Shown piece after piece: positions 1 through 7,029 of a stretch of DNA of 24,252 bases; the stretch's first letter is position 1; the number at the start of each line of letters is the position of its first letter. Source of the stretch: a virus. Position numbers and translations under genes: made by a program. The notes under the pieces were generated by a model. That model made no database searches. It was not told the origin of the DNA and worked only from the letters and a program-made list of their open reading frames with translations. Location of the stretch: positions 1-24,252 of IMG/VR virus record IMGVR_UViG_3300007533_000017. One strand, 5' to 3'.

Positions 1-546
1 AGTTTCTCGAACAACTACAGCGCCAGCCAAGCGGCGATCAACGAGTTCAAGATGTTCCTGAATCCCGAGCGCACCTCGTTCGGTCAGGACCTCTGCCAAC
101 CCGTCTACGTCGAGTGGCTGCTTGCCGAGACGCTGGCTCGTAAGATCGTTGCCCGCGGGCTGCTCGAGGCTCAGCGCGACCCCGCGCAATACGACCTGTT
201 CGCGGCCTGGACACTTTCGGATTGGTCCGGGCACATCAAGCCGGCGGTCGATGCGTCGAAGCTGGTGCGAGGTGAAAAGGAAAAGGTGGACGCAGGGTTC
301 ACGACGCGCGGTCGCTCGACCAGGGAACTGACAGGATTGAAATTCTCGAAGGTCGTCAAGCAGCTGCGGAAAGAAAACGAAGCGCTCGTCGAAGCGAATG
401 CGCCGCTGATGCAACTCGAGGCGATGAAGAAAGCGCCGCCTCCGGCAGACGAGCCCGACGAAACCGATCGCGAGGACGACGAGGACGAGGACAACGAGGA
501 CGCGTCTGCTCTTTCGAGCAGCAAGGTAGTCGCCCTGTTGTCCTGA
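1..546 (+). CDS. Phage portal protein, lambda family, C-terminal part (5' truncated)
   Basis: The reading frame is open from base 1, so the gene begins upstream of the window; 181 residues are visible. The portal forms the dodecameric ring at the capsid vertex through which DNA is pumped and to which the neck attaches. The visible part begins with an FSNNYSASQAAINEF segment, then an R-T-S-F-G-Q-D-L-C-Q-PVYVEWL segment. This matches the conserved 'YSSxRAAL...PVYxxWL' pattern of lambda gpB-type portals. A basic/coiled stretch follows, then a very acidic tail (DEPDETDREDDEDEDNED, about residues 147-164 of the visible part), which is common at portal C-termini. The next gene, a head protease, begins 11 bases after the stop behind a GAAGGA ribosome site, the usual lambda-like order. 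The family call rests on motif recognition and gene order. The missing N-terminus cannot be assessed. Confidence 0.85.
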   Translation, partial: SFSNNYSASQAAINEFKMFLNPERTSFGQDLCQPVYVEWLLAETLARKIVARGLLEAQRDPAQYDLFAAWTLSDWSGHIKPAVDASKLVRGEKEKVDAGFTTRGRSTRELTGLKFSKVVKQLRKENEALVEANAPLMQLEAMKKAPPPADEPDETDREDDEDEDNEDASALSSSKVVALLS

Positions 547-557
547 AGGAAAATGCA

Positions 558-1967
558 ATGAAGATTTGGCTTCTAGAGCCCACCGTAGCCGCCGACATGC
601 GGGCTGCTCGCGACTCGGGACTAGCGCCCACCGCGGAGCAGCAAGCCGCCTATGAGGCGCGCGAGAGAGCCGCGATCACGGCTCGCGATGGCGTACCCCG
701 CAACCTGAGCATCGCCGGCAACGTCGCGGAGATTCGGGTCGAGGGCGTACTGACGGAAAAGCTCGACTTCTTCGCGTTCCTGTTCGGCGGCGGAAACACG
801 ACGTACCGGTCGATCCGTGACGCCGTAGCGGCTGCGGAGTCGGACCCGAACGTGCGCCAGATCATCTACACGATCAGCAGTCCGGGAGGCGACGCGGCGG
901 GGCTGTTCGAGACCCTGGCGGCAATCGACGCGGCACAGAAACCGGCAACGGTCCTGGCGTCTCAGGCGACATCGGCAGCGTACGCGATCGCTGCGGTCGC
1001 CGGGAAGATCAAGGCGTCAACGCCAGCGTCAATGTTCGGCAGCATTGGCGTCGCGGCATCGTTCCTGAACCTCGAAGAGGTCGTGGACATCACCAACACC
1101 GAGTCCCCAGACAAGCGCCCAGACATCAACAGCGAAGAGGGCAAGAACGTCGTGCGAAAGCAGCTCGACGGAATCTTCGACGTATTCGTGGACGCGATCG
1201 CGCAGGGGCGAAACGTCGATACCAAGCAGGTCGTGGAGAACTATGGGCGCGGCGCCGTCGTGGTCGCCAAGGAAGCCAAGCGTCTGGGCATGATCGACTC
1301 GGTTCCGTCGCGAGGCGTCTCGGGAGCGCGCGCGGAAAACGACGCGGCGCCGGTCGCGCAAGGCGATGGCGCTCCCGAAGCATCAAATGGATCCGGCCCA
1401 GTCGCCGACGACAGAGCCGGCGCGGATCAGGTTACCCAACCAGCCCCACAGCGGGGCAATCAACCAAGTGCATCCGCCACTCAGGGCGGGGCCGCTAACG
1501 AAAGAAGGAAGCTCATGACGAAAGAAGAGCTGCGAGCCCAGCATCCCGAGCTGTACACGGCGGTGCTGATGGAAGGCGAAAAGGCAGGAACCGAAAAGGG
1601 ATACGCTGCCGGCGTCGCCGAAGGCAAGGAAGAGGGACGCAAACTCGGTCTCGAGGAAGGCGCCAAGGAAGAGCGCGAGCGCGTCGAAGCCCACCTCGAG
1701 ATGGGGAAGAGCTGTGGCGCCATGGACATGGCACTCGAGCACATCTCGTCCGGCGTGAGCCTGATGAACCAGAAGGTTTACGCGGGATACACGGCTGCCG
1801 CGGTGAACAAGCGCGACAGTGACCTTCGACAGGCCGACAGCGACAAGGCTGGCGAGGCCGTCAACGGCGCCAAGACTACCTCCGAGCCCGCTCAGAAGAG
1901 CGCGATCGACCAGGCGCTCGACCTGCGTGAGGCACACGTCGCCGATGTCGTGGAGGCGAGCAAATGA
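558..1967 (+). CDS. S49-family head maturation protease with C-terminal scaffold region
   Basis: A 469-residue protein like lambda gpC: a serine peptidase of the SppA/S49 family that cleaves scaffold and capsid proteins inside the prohead. Residues 55-250 form the peptidase domain. The SSPGG turn lies at 107-111, and the presumed nucleophile Ser139 lies in QATSAAYAIA. GSIGV is at 161-165, and Lys186 (PDKRPD) is a candidate for the catalytic lysine of the Ser/Lys dyad. Residues 255-319 are a low-complexity linker rich in Ala, Gly, Pro and Gln. Residues 320-469 are charged and helical, with repeated Glu/Lys/Gly units (EGKEEGRKLGLEEGAKEE), typical of phage scaffolds. The ATG at 558 is supported by GAAGGA seven bases upstream; an ATG at 553 is out of frame. 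The stop overlaps the decoration gene (ATGA). The protease-scaffold fusion with an internal start is treated as a separate feature. Confidence 0.92.
   Translation: MKIWLLEPTVAADMRAARDSGLAPTAEQQAAYEARERAAITARDGVPRNLSIAGNVAEIRVEGVLTEKLDFFAFLFGGGNTTYRSIRDAVAAAESDPNVRQIIYTISSPGGDAAGLFETLAAIDAAQKPATVLASQATSAAYAIAAVAGKIKASTPASMFGSIGVAASFLNLEEVVDITNTESPDKRPDINSEEGKNVVRKQLDGIFDVFVDAIAQGRNVDTKQVVENYGRGAVVVAKEAKRLGMIDSVPSRGVSGARAENDAAPVAQGDGAPEASNGSGPVADDRAGADQVTQPAPQRGNQPSASATQGGAANERRKLMTKEELRAQHPELYTAVLMEGEKAGTEKGYAAGVAEGKEEGRKLGLEEGAKEERERVEAHLEMGKSCGAMDMALEHISSGVSLMNQKVYAGYTAAAVNKRDSDLRQADSDKAGEAVNGAKTTSEPAQKSAIDQALDLREAHVADVVEASK
1515..1967 (+). CDS. Nested in-frame scaffold protein (lambda Nu3-like)
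   Basis: An in-frame ATG at 1515 (codon 320 of the protease gene) is preceded by a strong ribosome site, AGGAAG, about four bases away. It sits exactly where the low-complexity linker ends and the helical scaffold segment (MTKEELRAQHPEL...) begins. Translation from here would give a 150-residue free scaffold sharing the C-terminus of the protease. This is the arrangement known from lambda C/Nu3, where free scaffold outnumbers the protease fusion. The product is highly charged with Glu/Lys-rich helices and a GAMDMALEHI segment. The arrangement is visible in the sequence; that both products are made is inference. Confidence 0.75.
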   Translation: MTKEELRAQHPELYTAVLMEGEKAGTEKGYAAGVAEGKEEGRKLGLEEGAKEERERVEAHLEMGKSCGAMDMALEHISSGVSLMNQKVYAGYTAAAVNKRDSDLRQADSDKAGEAVNGAKTTSEPAQKSAIDQALDLREAHVADVVEASK

Positions 1968-2377
1968 GTATCACGATCACCGACAACGACACCGGAACCG
2001 TGGTCGTCGAGAAGACGGCCGCGAAGGACGACACGCTCAACCTGGCGTCGGACGCTACGGTCAAGGCGGGGACCATCCTCGCCCGTGACAGCAGCTCTCT
2101 CAAGCTGGTCGTTTTCGTCAAGGGCGGCTCGACCAACGAGAACGGCGTCCCGAAGGCGGTCCTGGCTTACGAGCTGGACGGAAGCTCCGGAGACAATCCG
2201 GTCCGGGTCATGACCGGCGGAATCGCCGACAAGAACCGACTCGTCATCCACGCGGATGGCGACAACGCAAACGTCGATGCAGCGGTCCTGGACCAGCTTC
2301 GCGACTACGGCATCGCCGCGATCGATGTGGCGCAGCTGGGACGTGACGACAACCCGCAGGACACCGTCGACTCCTGA
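1964..2377 (+). CDS. Head decoration protein, lambda gpD-like
   Basis: A 137-residue protein starting in an ATGA overlap with the protease/scaffold stop, which suggests translational coupling. Gene order and content match the head decoration (gpD/HDPD) family. These proteins sit as trimers on the outside of the expanded capsid and stabilise it. Visible features are an N-terminal beta-rich stretch, AGTILARDSSSLKLVVF (about residues 46-62, the 'G-x-V-L-a-r' element common in this family), then PKAVLAYELDG (about 68-78). A C-terminal LDQLRDYGIAAIDV segment is also typical. Length is near the usual 110-140 residues. It lies directly upstream of the major capsid gene, as D precedes E in lambda. 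Being surface-exposed, it is one plausible acceptor for the downstream sugar-modifying enzymes, but that link is speculative. Confidence 0.85.
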   Translation: MSITITDNDTGTVVVEKTAAKDDTLNLASDATVKAGTILARDSSSLKLVVFVKGGSTNENGVPKAVLAYELDGSSGDNPVRVMTGGIADKNRLVIHADGDNANVDAAVLDQLRDYGIAAIDVAQLGRDDNPQDTVDS

Positions 2378-2385
2378 TCAAACTA

Positions 2386-2425
2386 GGCGGACGCTGACGA
2401 GCCCGATGGCTGCGTAGCGTCCGCC
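2386..2425 (+). promoter_or_regulatory. Perfect 10-bp inverted repeat in the capsid-gene leader
   Basis: GGCGGACGCT (2386-2395) and AGCGTCCGCC (2416-2425) are exact inverted repeats separated by 20 bases, just after the decoration-gene stop. No T-run follows, so this is not a normal intrinsic terminator. It more likely acts as an mRNA processing or stability hairpin at the 5' side of the capsid message. The rest of the 153-base gap (2378-2530) holds a second small hairpin near 2502-2514 (GAGG/CCTC), the ribosome site GGAG at 2519-2522, and a short ORF starting at 2460. Confidence 0.6.
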
Positions 2426-2459
2426 GCCAACCACAGGATCAATCGAAGAGGGTCCACCG

Positions 2460-2555
2460 ATGTGTCCGGGTTCGCTCCGCTGTGAGCGCGCCCGGGGGCG
2501 GAGGTGCGTCCTCGCATTGGAGAACAGAAAATGGACGCAACTACGCTCCGAATGA
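2460..2555 (+). other. Possible short upstream ORF overlapping the capsid start
   Basis: An ATG at 2460 lies seven bases after AGAGGG (2447-2452), a better ribosome site than the one for the capsid gene. It opens 31 codons (MCPGSLRCERARG...) ending in TGA at 2553-2555, 25 bases inside the capsid gene in another frame. The peptide is Arg/Cys-rich and has no recognisable family. It could be a leader peptide that couples or tunes capsid translation, or chance. It is recorded because the ribosome site is strong and the gap is otherwise unexplained. Confidence 0.3.
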
Positions 2556-3610
2556 TTCGGCGGTACGAGGAACGAGCCCCCGCCACCAAGTTCTTGATGG
2601 GCTTCTTCCAGACGCCCGCCGAGAACTTTCACACCAGCGAAAAGGTCAAGGTCGACATCCAGCGAGACGGTCGCGACATCGCGATCGCCATCAAGGACCT
2701 GTCGATGGGGCCTCGGCACAACGACAACTCGAAGTGGACCAGCCGAGAAATCGAGCCGGCGATCTTCGACGAAGAGGGCGCGGTCAAGTCGTGGGAACTG
2801 CTCAAGCGGCAGCCCGGGCAAGACCCGTTCATGGACCCGAACTTCGTCAACAACGCGATGGGCGACGCCTTCACGCTGTTCTCGAAGTTGGAAGCCAAGG
2901 TCATTCGCTCCGTCGAGCTGATGTGTAGCCAAGTGCTACAGACCGGCAAGGTGACGCTCGTCGACAGCGACGGGAACGCGATGTACGAGGTGGATTTCCA
3001 GTCGAAGGACACCCATTTTCCGACCGTCACGATCCCGTGGCACCCGGAAGGATCTGCAGGCGACCCGCTGGGAGACCTCGACGATCTGGGCAATGTGCTG
3101 CGCAAGCACGGCATGGGCACACCTCGGCAACTCGTGTTTGGGACGTCCGCATGGAAGCGCTTCGTGGTCAATCAGGAGGTCAAGGACCAACTGGACAACC
3201 GGCGATACGAGCTGGGTCGAATCCAGCCGTCGCGGCGCGCGCCCGGCGCAACGTTCCGCGGAACGATCTGGATCGGCAACTACGAGTTCGAGATGTGGGT
3301 ATACGACGGCTCGTACCTCGCACCCGACACCGGCGAAGATACGTTCTACGTCAGCGAGAACAACGTGATCATGCTCTCGGAAGAGGCGCGGCTGGATCTC
3401 ACGTTCGGCGCGATCCCGCTCATCCGTGAGCCCGAAAGCGTCGCTTCGCGGTTCCTCCCTCCCCGGATCTCGATCGCGGGACGCGGAACCGACCTGACCA
3501 CCAACGCCTGGATCAGCCCGGACAACAAGCGGCTGATGGTTTCTGCCGGAAGCCGCCCGGTTCCGATCCCGACCGCGATCGATTCGTTCGGCTGCCTGAC
3601 GGTTGCCTGA
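2531..3610 (+). CDS. Major capsid protein, lambda gpE family
   Basis: A 359-residue major capsid protein with the HK97 fold, the shell subunit of the icosahedral head. A GTG at 2504 would add nine residues. ATG 2531 is preferred because GGAG (2519-2522) lies eight bases upstream and the product then begins MDATTLRMIRRYE, a natural family start. Recognisable parts are an N-terminal PATKFLMGFF segment, KVKVDIQRDGRDIAIAI, a long E-loop/spine region (about 60-135), and a P-domain with LRKHGMGTPRQLVFG. Near the C-terminus is NNVIMLSEEARLDLTFGAIP, typical of gpE-type proteins (lambda gpE is 341 residues). It follows the decoration gene and precedes a gpFI-like gene, the lambda order. The stop and the next ATG share one base (TGATG). 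Confidence 0.92.
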   Translation: MDATTLRMIRRYEERAPATKFLMGFFQTPAENFHTSEKVKVDIQRDGRDIAIAIKDLSMGPRHNDNSKWTSREIEPAIFDEEGAVKSWELLKRQPGQDPFMDPNFVNNAMGDAFTLFSKLEAKVIRSVELMCSQVLQTGKVTLVDSDGNAMYEVDFQSKDTHFPTVTIPWHPEGSAGDPLGDLDDLGNVLRKHGMGTPRQLVFGTSAWKRFVVNQEVKDQLDNRRYELGRIQPSRRAPGATFRGTIWIGNYEFEMWVYDGSYLAPDTGEDTFYVSENNVIMLSEEARLDLTFGAIPLIREPESVASRFLPPRISIAGRGTDLTTNAWISPDNKRLMVSAGSRPVPIPTAIDSFGCLTVA

Positions 3611-4104
3611 TGCCCTCGAATCGCGAACTGAAACGTGAGGCCGAGGCGCTTGGCGAAGAGCTGGGCGTCTCGGTCGACACGGCAGGTCTGAACAACGCGA
3701 AGCTCGTGGACTTGGTCTCGGAGCTCAAGGCGAAGCGCGGCGACGCGCCCGTCGAGAGCCACGAGCCCGAGCAGCCACGGGTCTCGTCGTTGACCCGGGC
3801 GGCGTCGCGACCAGCCGAGCCGGAGCCTTTCGAGGAGCCGGAGCCGTCGGCACCGGAGCCGCAGACCGAGCCCGATCCGCCCGCCCCAGAGCCCGTCAAC
3901 GGCGCTCCGGAGATGGGCGGACCACCGGATCCCAAGCCTGCCGCGCCTGCGCTCAAGTACCCGTACACGGTCGCGCAGGGCAAGGCGTGCACGAGCCTCC
4001 GCGGGATTCTCGGTCCTGGTCAGCAAGCCAACCCCGAGTACTTCAGCGGCGGACAGCGCACGCTCGATCAGTTGGTCGACAAAGGCATCGTCATCAAGCG
4101 GTGA
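3610..4104 (+). CDS. Lambda gpFI-like DNA packaging accessory protein
   Basis: A 164-residue protein whose ATG shares one base with the capsid stop. Residues 1-45 look like a small helical (HeH/Rho-N-like) module: RELKREAEALGEELGVSV, a turn, then AKLVDLVSELKAKRG. This resembles the start of lambda gpFI, which helps terminase engage proheads. A Pro/Glu-rich linker (about 46-118, many EPEP repeats) leads to a compact C-terminal domain (119-164) ending RTLDQLVDKGIVIKR, similar in position to the gpFI end. Order E-FI is as in lambda. Its stop overlaps the GTG of the first glycosyltransferase gene. The linker is much richer in proline than in lambda gpFI. Assignment rests on architecture and context; an unrelated capsid-associated protein remains possible. 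Confidence 0.6.
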   Translation: MPSNRELKREAEALGEELGVSVDTAGLNNAKLVDLVSELKAKRGDAPVESHEPEQPRVSSLTRAASRPAEPEPFEEPEPSAPEPQTEPDPPAPEPVNGAPEMGGPPDPKPAAPALKYPYTVAQGKACTSLRGILGPGQQANPEYFSGGQRTLDQLVDKGIVIKR

Positions 4105-4808
4105 CGGTGCTCGCGGCACTGGCGGCGATACCGGGGCGCGCGGACATTCTGCCCGCCGTCCTGGAGTCGTTGCGCTCGCAGGTAGACCGACTCTGCGTCT
4201 ACCTGAACGGGTGGGACAGCGTTCCGGAATGCGTCCGAGATCTGGCGGACGAGCATGTCTTGTCCGCCGAGAACGAAGGCGCAGAACGGAAACTCTGGTG
4301 GGCGCCGGAGCACGAGGGCATCTACCTCTCGTGTGACGACGACTTCTGCTATCCGCCTGACTACGCCGCGACCATGAGCGCCGCGGTGGGCCGGTTCGGC
4401 GGACAGGCGATCGTTACTGCGCACGGGCGGCAGTACCGAGAGCGAGCCAGCACCGTCCATGACGTGGTGCCGGGCTCGGTCGGGATGTACTACCGGAACG
4501 TGCGCGAGCGGTGGGTCAACTACGGCGGCACCGGCGTCATGGCGTGGGATGCGGGCAAGGTCCGGGTGCCACGCTATTGGCAGCACCGGAACATGCTGGA
4601 CGCGCAGCTCTCGGCGTGGGCGAACCGCAGCCAGATCCCGATGTGGCTCATTCGCCACGAAGGGCACTGGCTCGAGACCTATCGCCCGCTAGACCCGCAG
4701 GGGATCTTTCGGTCCTCGCAGCGAGAGCAACACCGGCGACGCAGCGCCATCATCGCAGAGCACGGACGGACACACGGATGGCGCTTGTACCGCGCGGCAG
4801 AACAGTAG
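4101..4808 (+). CDS. GT-A (family 2-like) glycosyltransferase
   Basis: A 235-residue predicted cytoplasmic glycosyltransferase, first gene of the modification cassette. The start is taken as GTG 4101, overlapping the gpFI-like stop (GTGA). The product then opens VTVLAALAAIPGRADILP, matching the N-terminal beta-strand and 'A-I-P-x-R' of small GT-A enzymes. LCVYLNGWD (31-39) is the second strand. IYLSCDDDFCYPPDY (74-88) contains the DDD (79-81) expected to bind the metal and sugar nucleotide. A later YGGTGVMAWD segment resembles the acceptor-side 'GG.G.l..r' region. No membrane segment is visible, so the acceptor is probably soluble, such as a protein or nucleotide-linked sugar. Donor and acceptor cannot be told from sequence. 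Confidence 0.8.
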   Translation: MTVLAALAAIPGRADILPAVLESLRSQVDRLCVYLNGWDSVPECVRDLADEHVLSAENEGAERKLWWAPEHEGIYLSCDDDFCYPPDYAATMSAAVGRFGGQAIVTAHGRQYRERASTVHDVVPGSVGMYYRNVRERWVNYGGTGVMAWDAGKVRVPRYWQHRNMLDAQLSAWANRSQIPMWLIRHEGHWLETYRPLDPQGIFRSSQREQHRRRSAIIAEHGRTHGWRLYRAAEQ

Positions 4809-6091
4809 CCAGCAAGCCCGCCGAGCTGATGCGATGGGACGTCCTGAACGAGATTCTCGACGTCACGGAGCAGCGGCGCTTTCTGGAGATCGGCGTCCAG
4901 GCCGGCGCGTGCGGCGCCCGGGTGAGCGCGTCTCCCAAGTGGGGCGTTGACCCATGCCCGAAAGGCAGCGCCGGCAACCGCTACCGCAAGCTGTTTCGCG
5001 GCACGTCGGATGCGTTCTTCGAATCACTCGACCCGGCTCAGCGCTTTGACGCCGTGCTGGTCGACGGTCTGCACCATGCCGACCAGGTGCTGCGTGACGT
5101 CGAAAACGCACTCCGGCACCTGGCTCCCGGCGGGTTCATCGTCCTGCACGACTGCAACCCGCAGTCCGAGATCGCTCAGCGTGTCCCGCGCGAAACAGGC
5201 GTCTGGAACGGCGACTGCTGGAAGGCCATGGTCCGGCTACGACAGCGCCCGGACCTCGACGCGTTCACGGTCGACTCGGATCACGGCATCGGGGTCGTGC
5301 GACCGGCACGCAACCCGGAGCCGCTGACCGATGTCCCGTCAGATCTGCATTACCGCCACCTCGAGCAGAACCGTGAGCGACTTGTCGGGCTGGTCCCGGC
5401 TAGGCGCTGGCGCGAGCGTGTCGGACCGCCACTCTGTATGGGCCGCGTCGTCGTCATGTCGGCGATCTTTGGCGGCAGGGACGCGCCGATCGCTGCCCCG
5501 AGAAACGACGCCGAACAATACGTGATGTTCACCGACGGCGACGGATCCGCTGGCTGGGAAGTCCGGGAAGTCCAGCCCGCCGAGCACCCGAGAGCGGAGG
5601 CGCGCCGGCACAAGACACTGGCGCTCGACATGGTCGACGGCGATGTCGTGGTCTGGGTCGACGGGCGCATAGAGGTCACGAAACGACCGCTGCTGCCGCT
5701 TTTGCGCCGCGCTCTGAACGGTGCCGACATCGCAGCGTTTCCGCATCCATGGCGCGATTGTGTGTACGAAGAAGCCCGCGAATGCGGCGACCTCGGCAGG
5801 GCAGACTCCGCGGCACTCGAGCGACAGATCCAAGACTACCGCGACGCCGGACTACCCGAACACGCCGGGCTCTGGAACACGATGGTCGTGGCTCGCCGCA
5901 GAACCGACCAGATGATTCAGCTTGGTCGCGATTGGTGGGCTGAGTTGAACCGGCACACACTACGCGATCAGGTCAGTCTCCCGTACCTGCTTTGGCGGGA
6001 CGGCATCCGCTGCGGCAAACTCGGCGACGACGTCTATCGAGACGGATCCAGTCAACACTTCATCCGCGGCAAGCACGCGCAGGCAGCGTGA
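4778..6091 (+). CDS. Fusion: SAM methyltransferase + DUF616 (TOD1/MUCI70-type) glycosyltransferase-like domain
   Basis: A 437-residue two-domain enzyme. ATG 4778 overlaps the previous gene by 31 bases; ATG 4829 is an alternative start that loses 17 residues. Residues 19-180 are a class I methyltransferase: RFLEIGVQAG (34-43, SAM-binding loop), FDAVLVDGLHHADQVLRDV (90-108), and APGGFIVLHDCNP (116-128). Residues 223-420 match the DUF616/TOD1-MUCI70 domain seen in sugar-modifying proteins. These include VVVMSAIFGGRD (224-235), QYVMFTD (247-253), RRHKTLAL (276-283), the acidic DVVVWVDGRIEV (289-300) and WWAELNRHTLRDQVSLPYLL (386-405). Together it could methylate and glycosylate the same glycan. 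The gene ends in a GTGA overlap with the next. A separate downstream gene (7023-7667) carries the same second domain alone. Confidence 0.75.
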   Translation: MALVPRGRTVASKPAELMRWDVLNEILDVTEQRRFLEIGVQAGACGARVSASPKWGVDPCPKGSAGNRYRKLFRGTSDAFFESLDPAQRFDAVLVDGLHHADQVLRDVENALRHLAPGGFIVLHDCNPQSEIAQRVPRETGVWNGDCWKAMVRLRQRPDLDAFTVDSDHGIGVVRPARNPEPLTDVPSDLHYRHLEQNRERLVGLVPARRWRERVGPPLCMGRVVVMSAIFGGRDAPIAAPRNDAEQYVMFTDGDGSAGWEVREVQPAEHPRAEARRHKTLALDMVDGDVVVWVDGRIEVTKRPLLPLLRRALNGADIAAFPHPWRDCVYEEARECGDLGRADSAALERQIQDYRDAGLPEHAGLWNTMVVARRRTDQMIQLGRDWWAELNRHTLRDQVSLPYLLWRDGIRCGKLGDDVYRDGSSQHFIRGKHAQAA

Positions 6092-7029
6092 AAGACCTTT
6101 TTCTCCAGAGCCTCCGGGAGCAAACGCAGCCCATCCGCGGCGCATCGGTGCTGCTCTGGGGATTCTCGGGCGCTGGCTTTCCGGGCGGCGACGGAGCCCG
6201 CGAGGCGGAACGCGCGCTGTCCGAGGTCGGCGTCGATACCGTCTACTCGCACAGGCTCGACCCGAAATCGCGCGAAGCCCTCTCCCGCAGTTACGACGTC
6301 GTCATTGTCACCAACACCCGGATCGGCGAGCTGGTCCGCCACGATGCCGCGGTCTGGGAACGCGCGCCGAAACGCGCACTCTGGTTTTGGGACCTCCGCC
6401 CCGGCAAAGTCGCGGCCCCGCTACGAGGCGCGCCGACCCACGTTTTCCTCAGCTACCGCGGCGAGTGGACGTCACCGCAAGGCGAGCGATACCACCCCGA
6501 CCAATGGCGCGACTCACTCGGCGTTCCGGTCGGATACTGCCCGCAGGGGTCGCCGATGCGGGAGCCGGCGCCAAAGCCCGGCGGGCATCAAGTGCTGTTC
6601 ATCGGCGACCTGAACAACGCCGTGTACCACCGCGGCCGTTCCCAGATCGCCCGAGCACTGGGCGCAAAGGTCATCAATTCCCGCACCCGCGACGGTCGAC
6701 TCAACGTCGAGTCCCGGATGCCCGAGTTGTACGCGAGCGCCCGATTCTCGCTTAGCATGTCGCCGCTGGCACCCGGCTACACCTCGGTCCGAACCTACTC
6801 GATCCTGGCGTGCGGCGGCTGCTTGCTGCTGCACCGGTTCCCAGGCGCCGATGAGATTTTCACCGATGGCGAGAACGCCATCCTGTTCGACTCGACCGAC
6901 GAAGCGAGCGCCAAGATGCGCGAAGCCGACCGCGACCGCATCGCCGAAAACGGGCGAAAGCTGCACGCGACCCGCCACACCGTGGCCCACCGAGTCGCCG
7001 ATATCTGCCGCCGAGTCCTCTGTTGCTGA
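6088..7029 (+). CDS. CgeB-like GT-B glycosyltransferase
   Basis: A 313-residue protein with the two-lobed layout of GT-B enzymes of the CgeB/glycosyltransferase-group-1 type. GTG 6088 overlaps the previous stop (GTGA) and is the natural start. The N-terminal lobe includes SVLLWGFSGAGFPGGDG (20-36) and SYDVVIVTNTRIGELV (68-83). The C-terminal nucleotide-sugar lobe begins with QVLFIGDLNN (168-177). It carries RMPELYASARFSLSMSPL (210-227), SVRTYSILACGGCLLL (233-248), then ADEIFTDGENAILFD (254-268). That last pattern of 'R.ye..acG..ll' followed by 'G.n.i.y' is the diagnostic CgeB signature. No membrane anchor is seen. It ends seven bases inside the next gene. Donor and acceptor are unknown. Confidence 0.78.
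   Translation: MKDLFLQSLREQTQPIRGASVLLWGFSGAGFPGGDGAREAERALSEVGVDTVYSHRLDPKSREALSRSYDVVIVTNTRIGELVRHDAAVWERAPKRALWFWDLRPGKVAAPLRGAPTHVFLSYRGEWTSPQGERYHPDQWRDSLGVPVGYCPQGSPMREPAPKPGGHQVLFIGDLNNAVYHRGRSQIARALGAKVINSRTRDGRLNVESRMPELYASARFSLSMSPLAPGYTSVRTYSILACGGCLLLHRFPGADEIFTDGENAILFDSTDEASAKMREADRDRIAENGRKLHATRHTVAHRVADICRRVLCC

Noticed and set aside
2386-2425. Reading the perfect inverted repeat as a rho-independent terminator
   Set aside because: There is no T-run on either strand and the capsid gene, needed with the upstream genes, follows directly.
3987-4100. Upstream extension of the first glycosyltransferase to ATG 3987
   Set aside because: The added residues (HEPPRDSRSW...) read through the conserved end of the gpFI-like gene in another frame. 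GTG 4101 gives the normal glycosyltransferase N-terminus and a GTGA overlap.
3346-4119. 257-codon minus-strand frame opposite capsid end and gpFI-like gene
   Set aside because: An antisense shadow: Arg/Leu-rich translation with no recognisable domain, and both sense genes are supported by overlap and family pattern.
5440-6091. Separate gene for the DUF616 half of the fusion, starting near ATG 5440
   Set aside because: The frame is continuous from the methyltransferase half, and no ribosome site precedes ATG 5440 or the next ATG, so a fusion is simpler.
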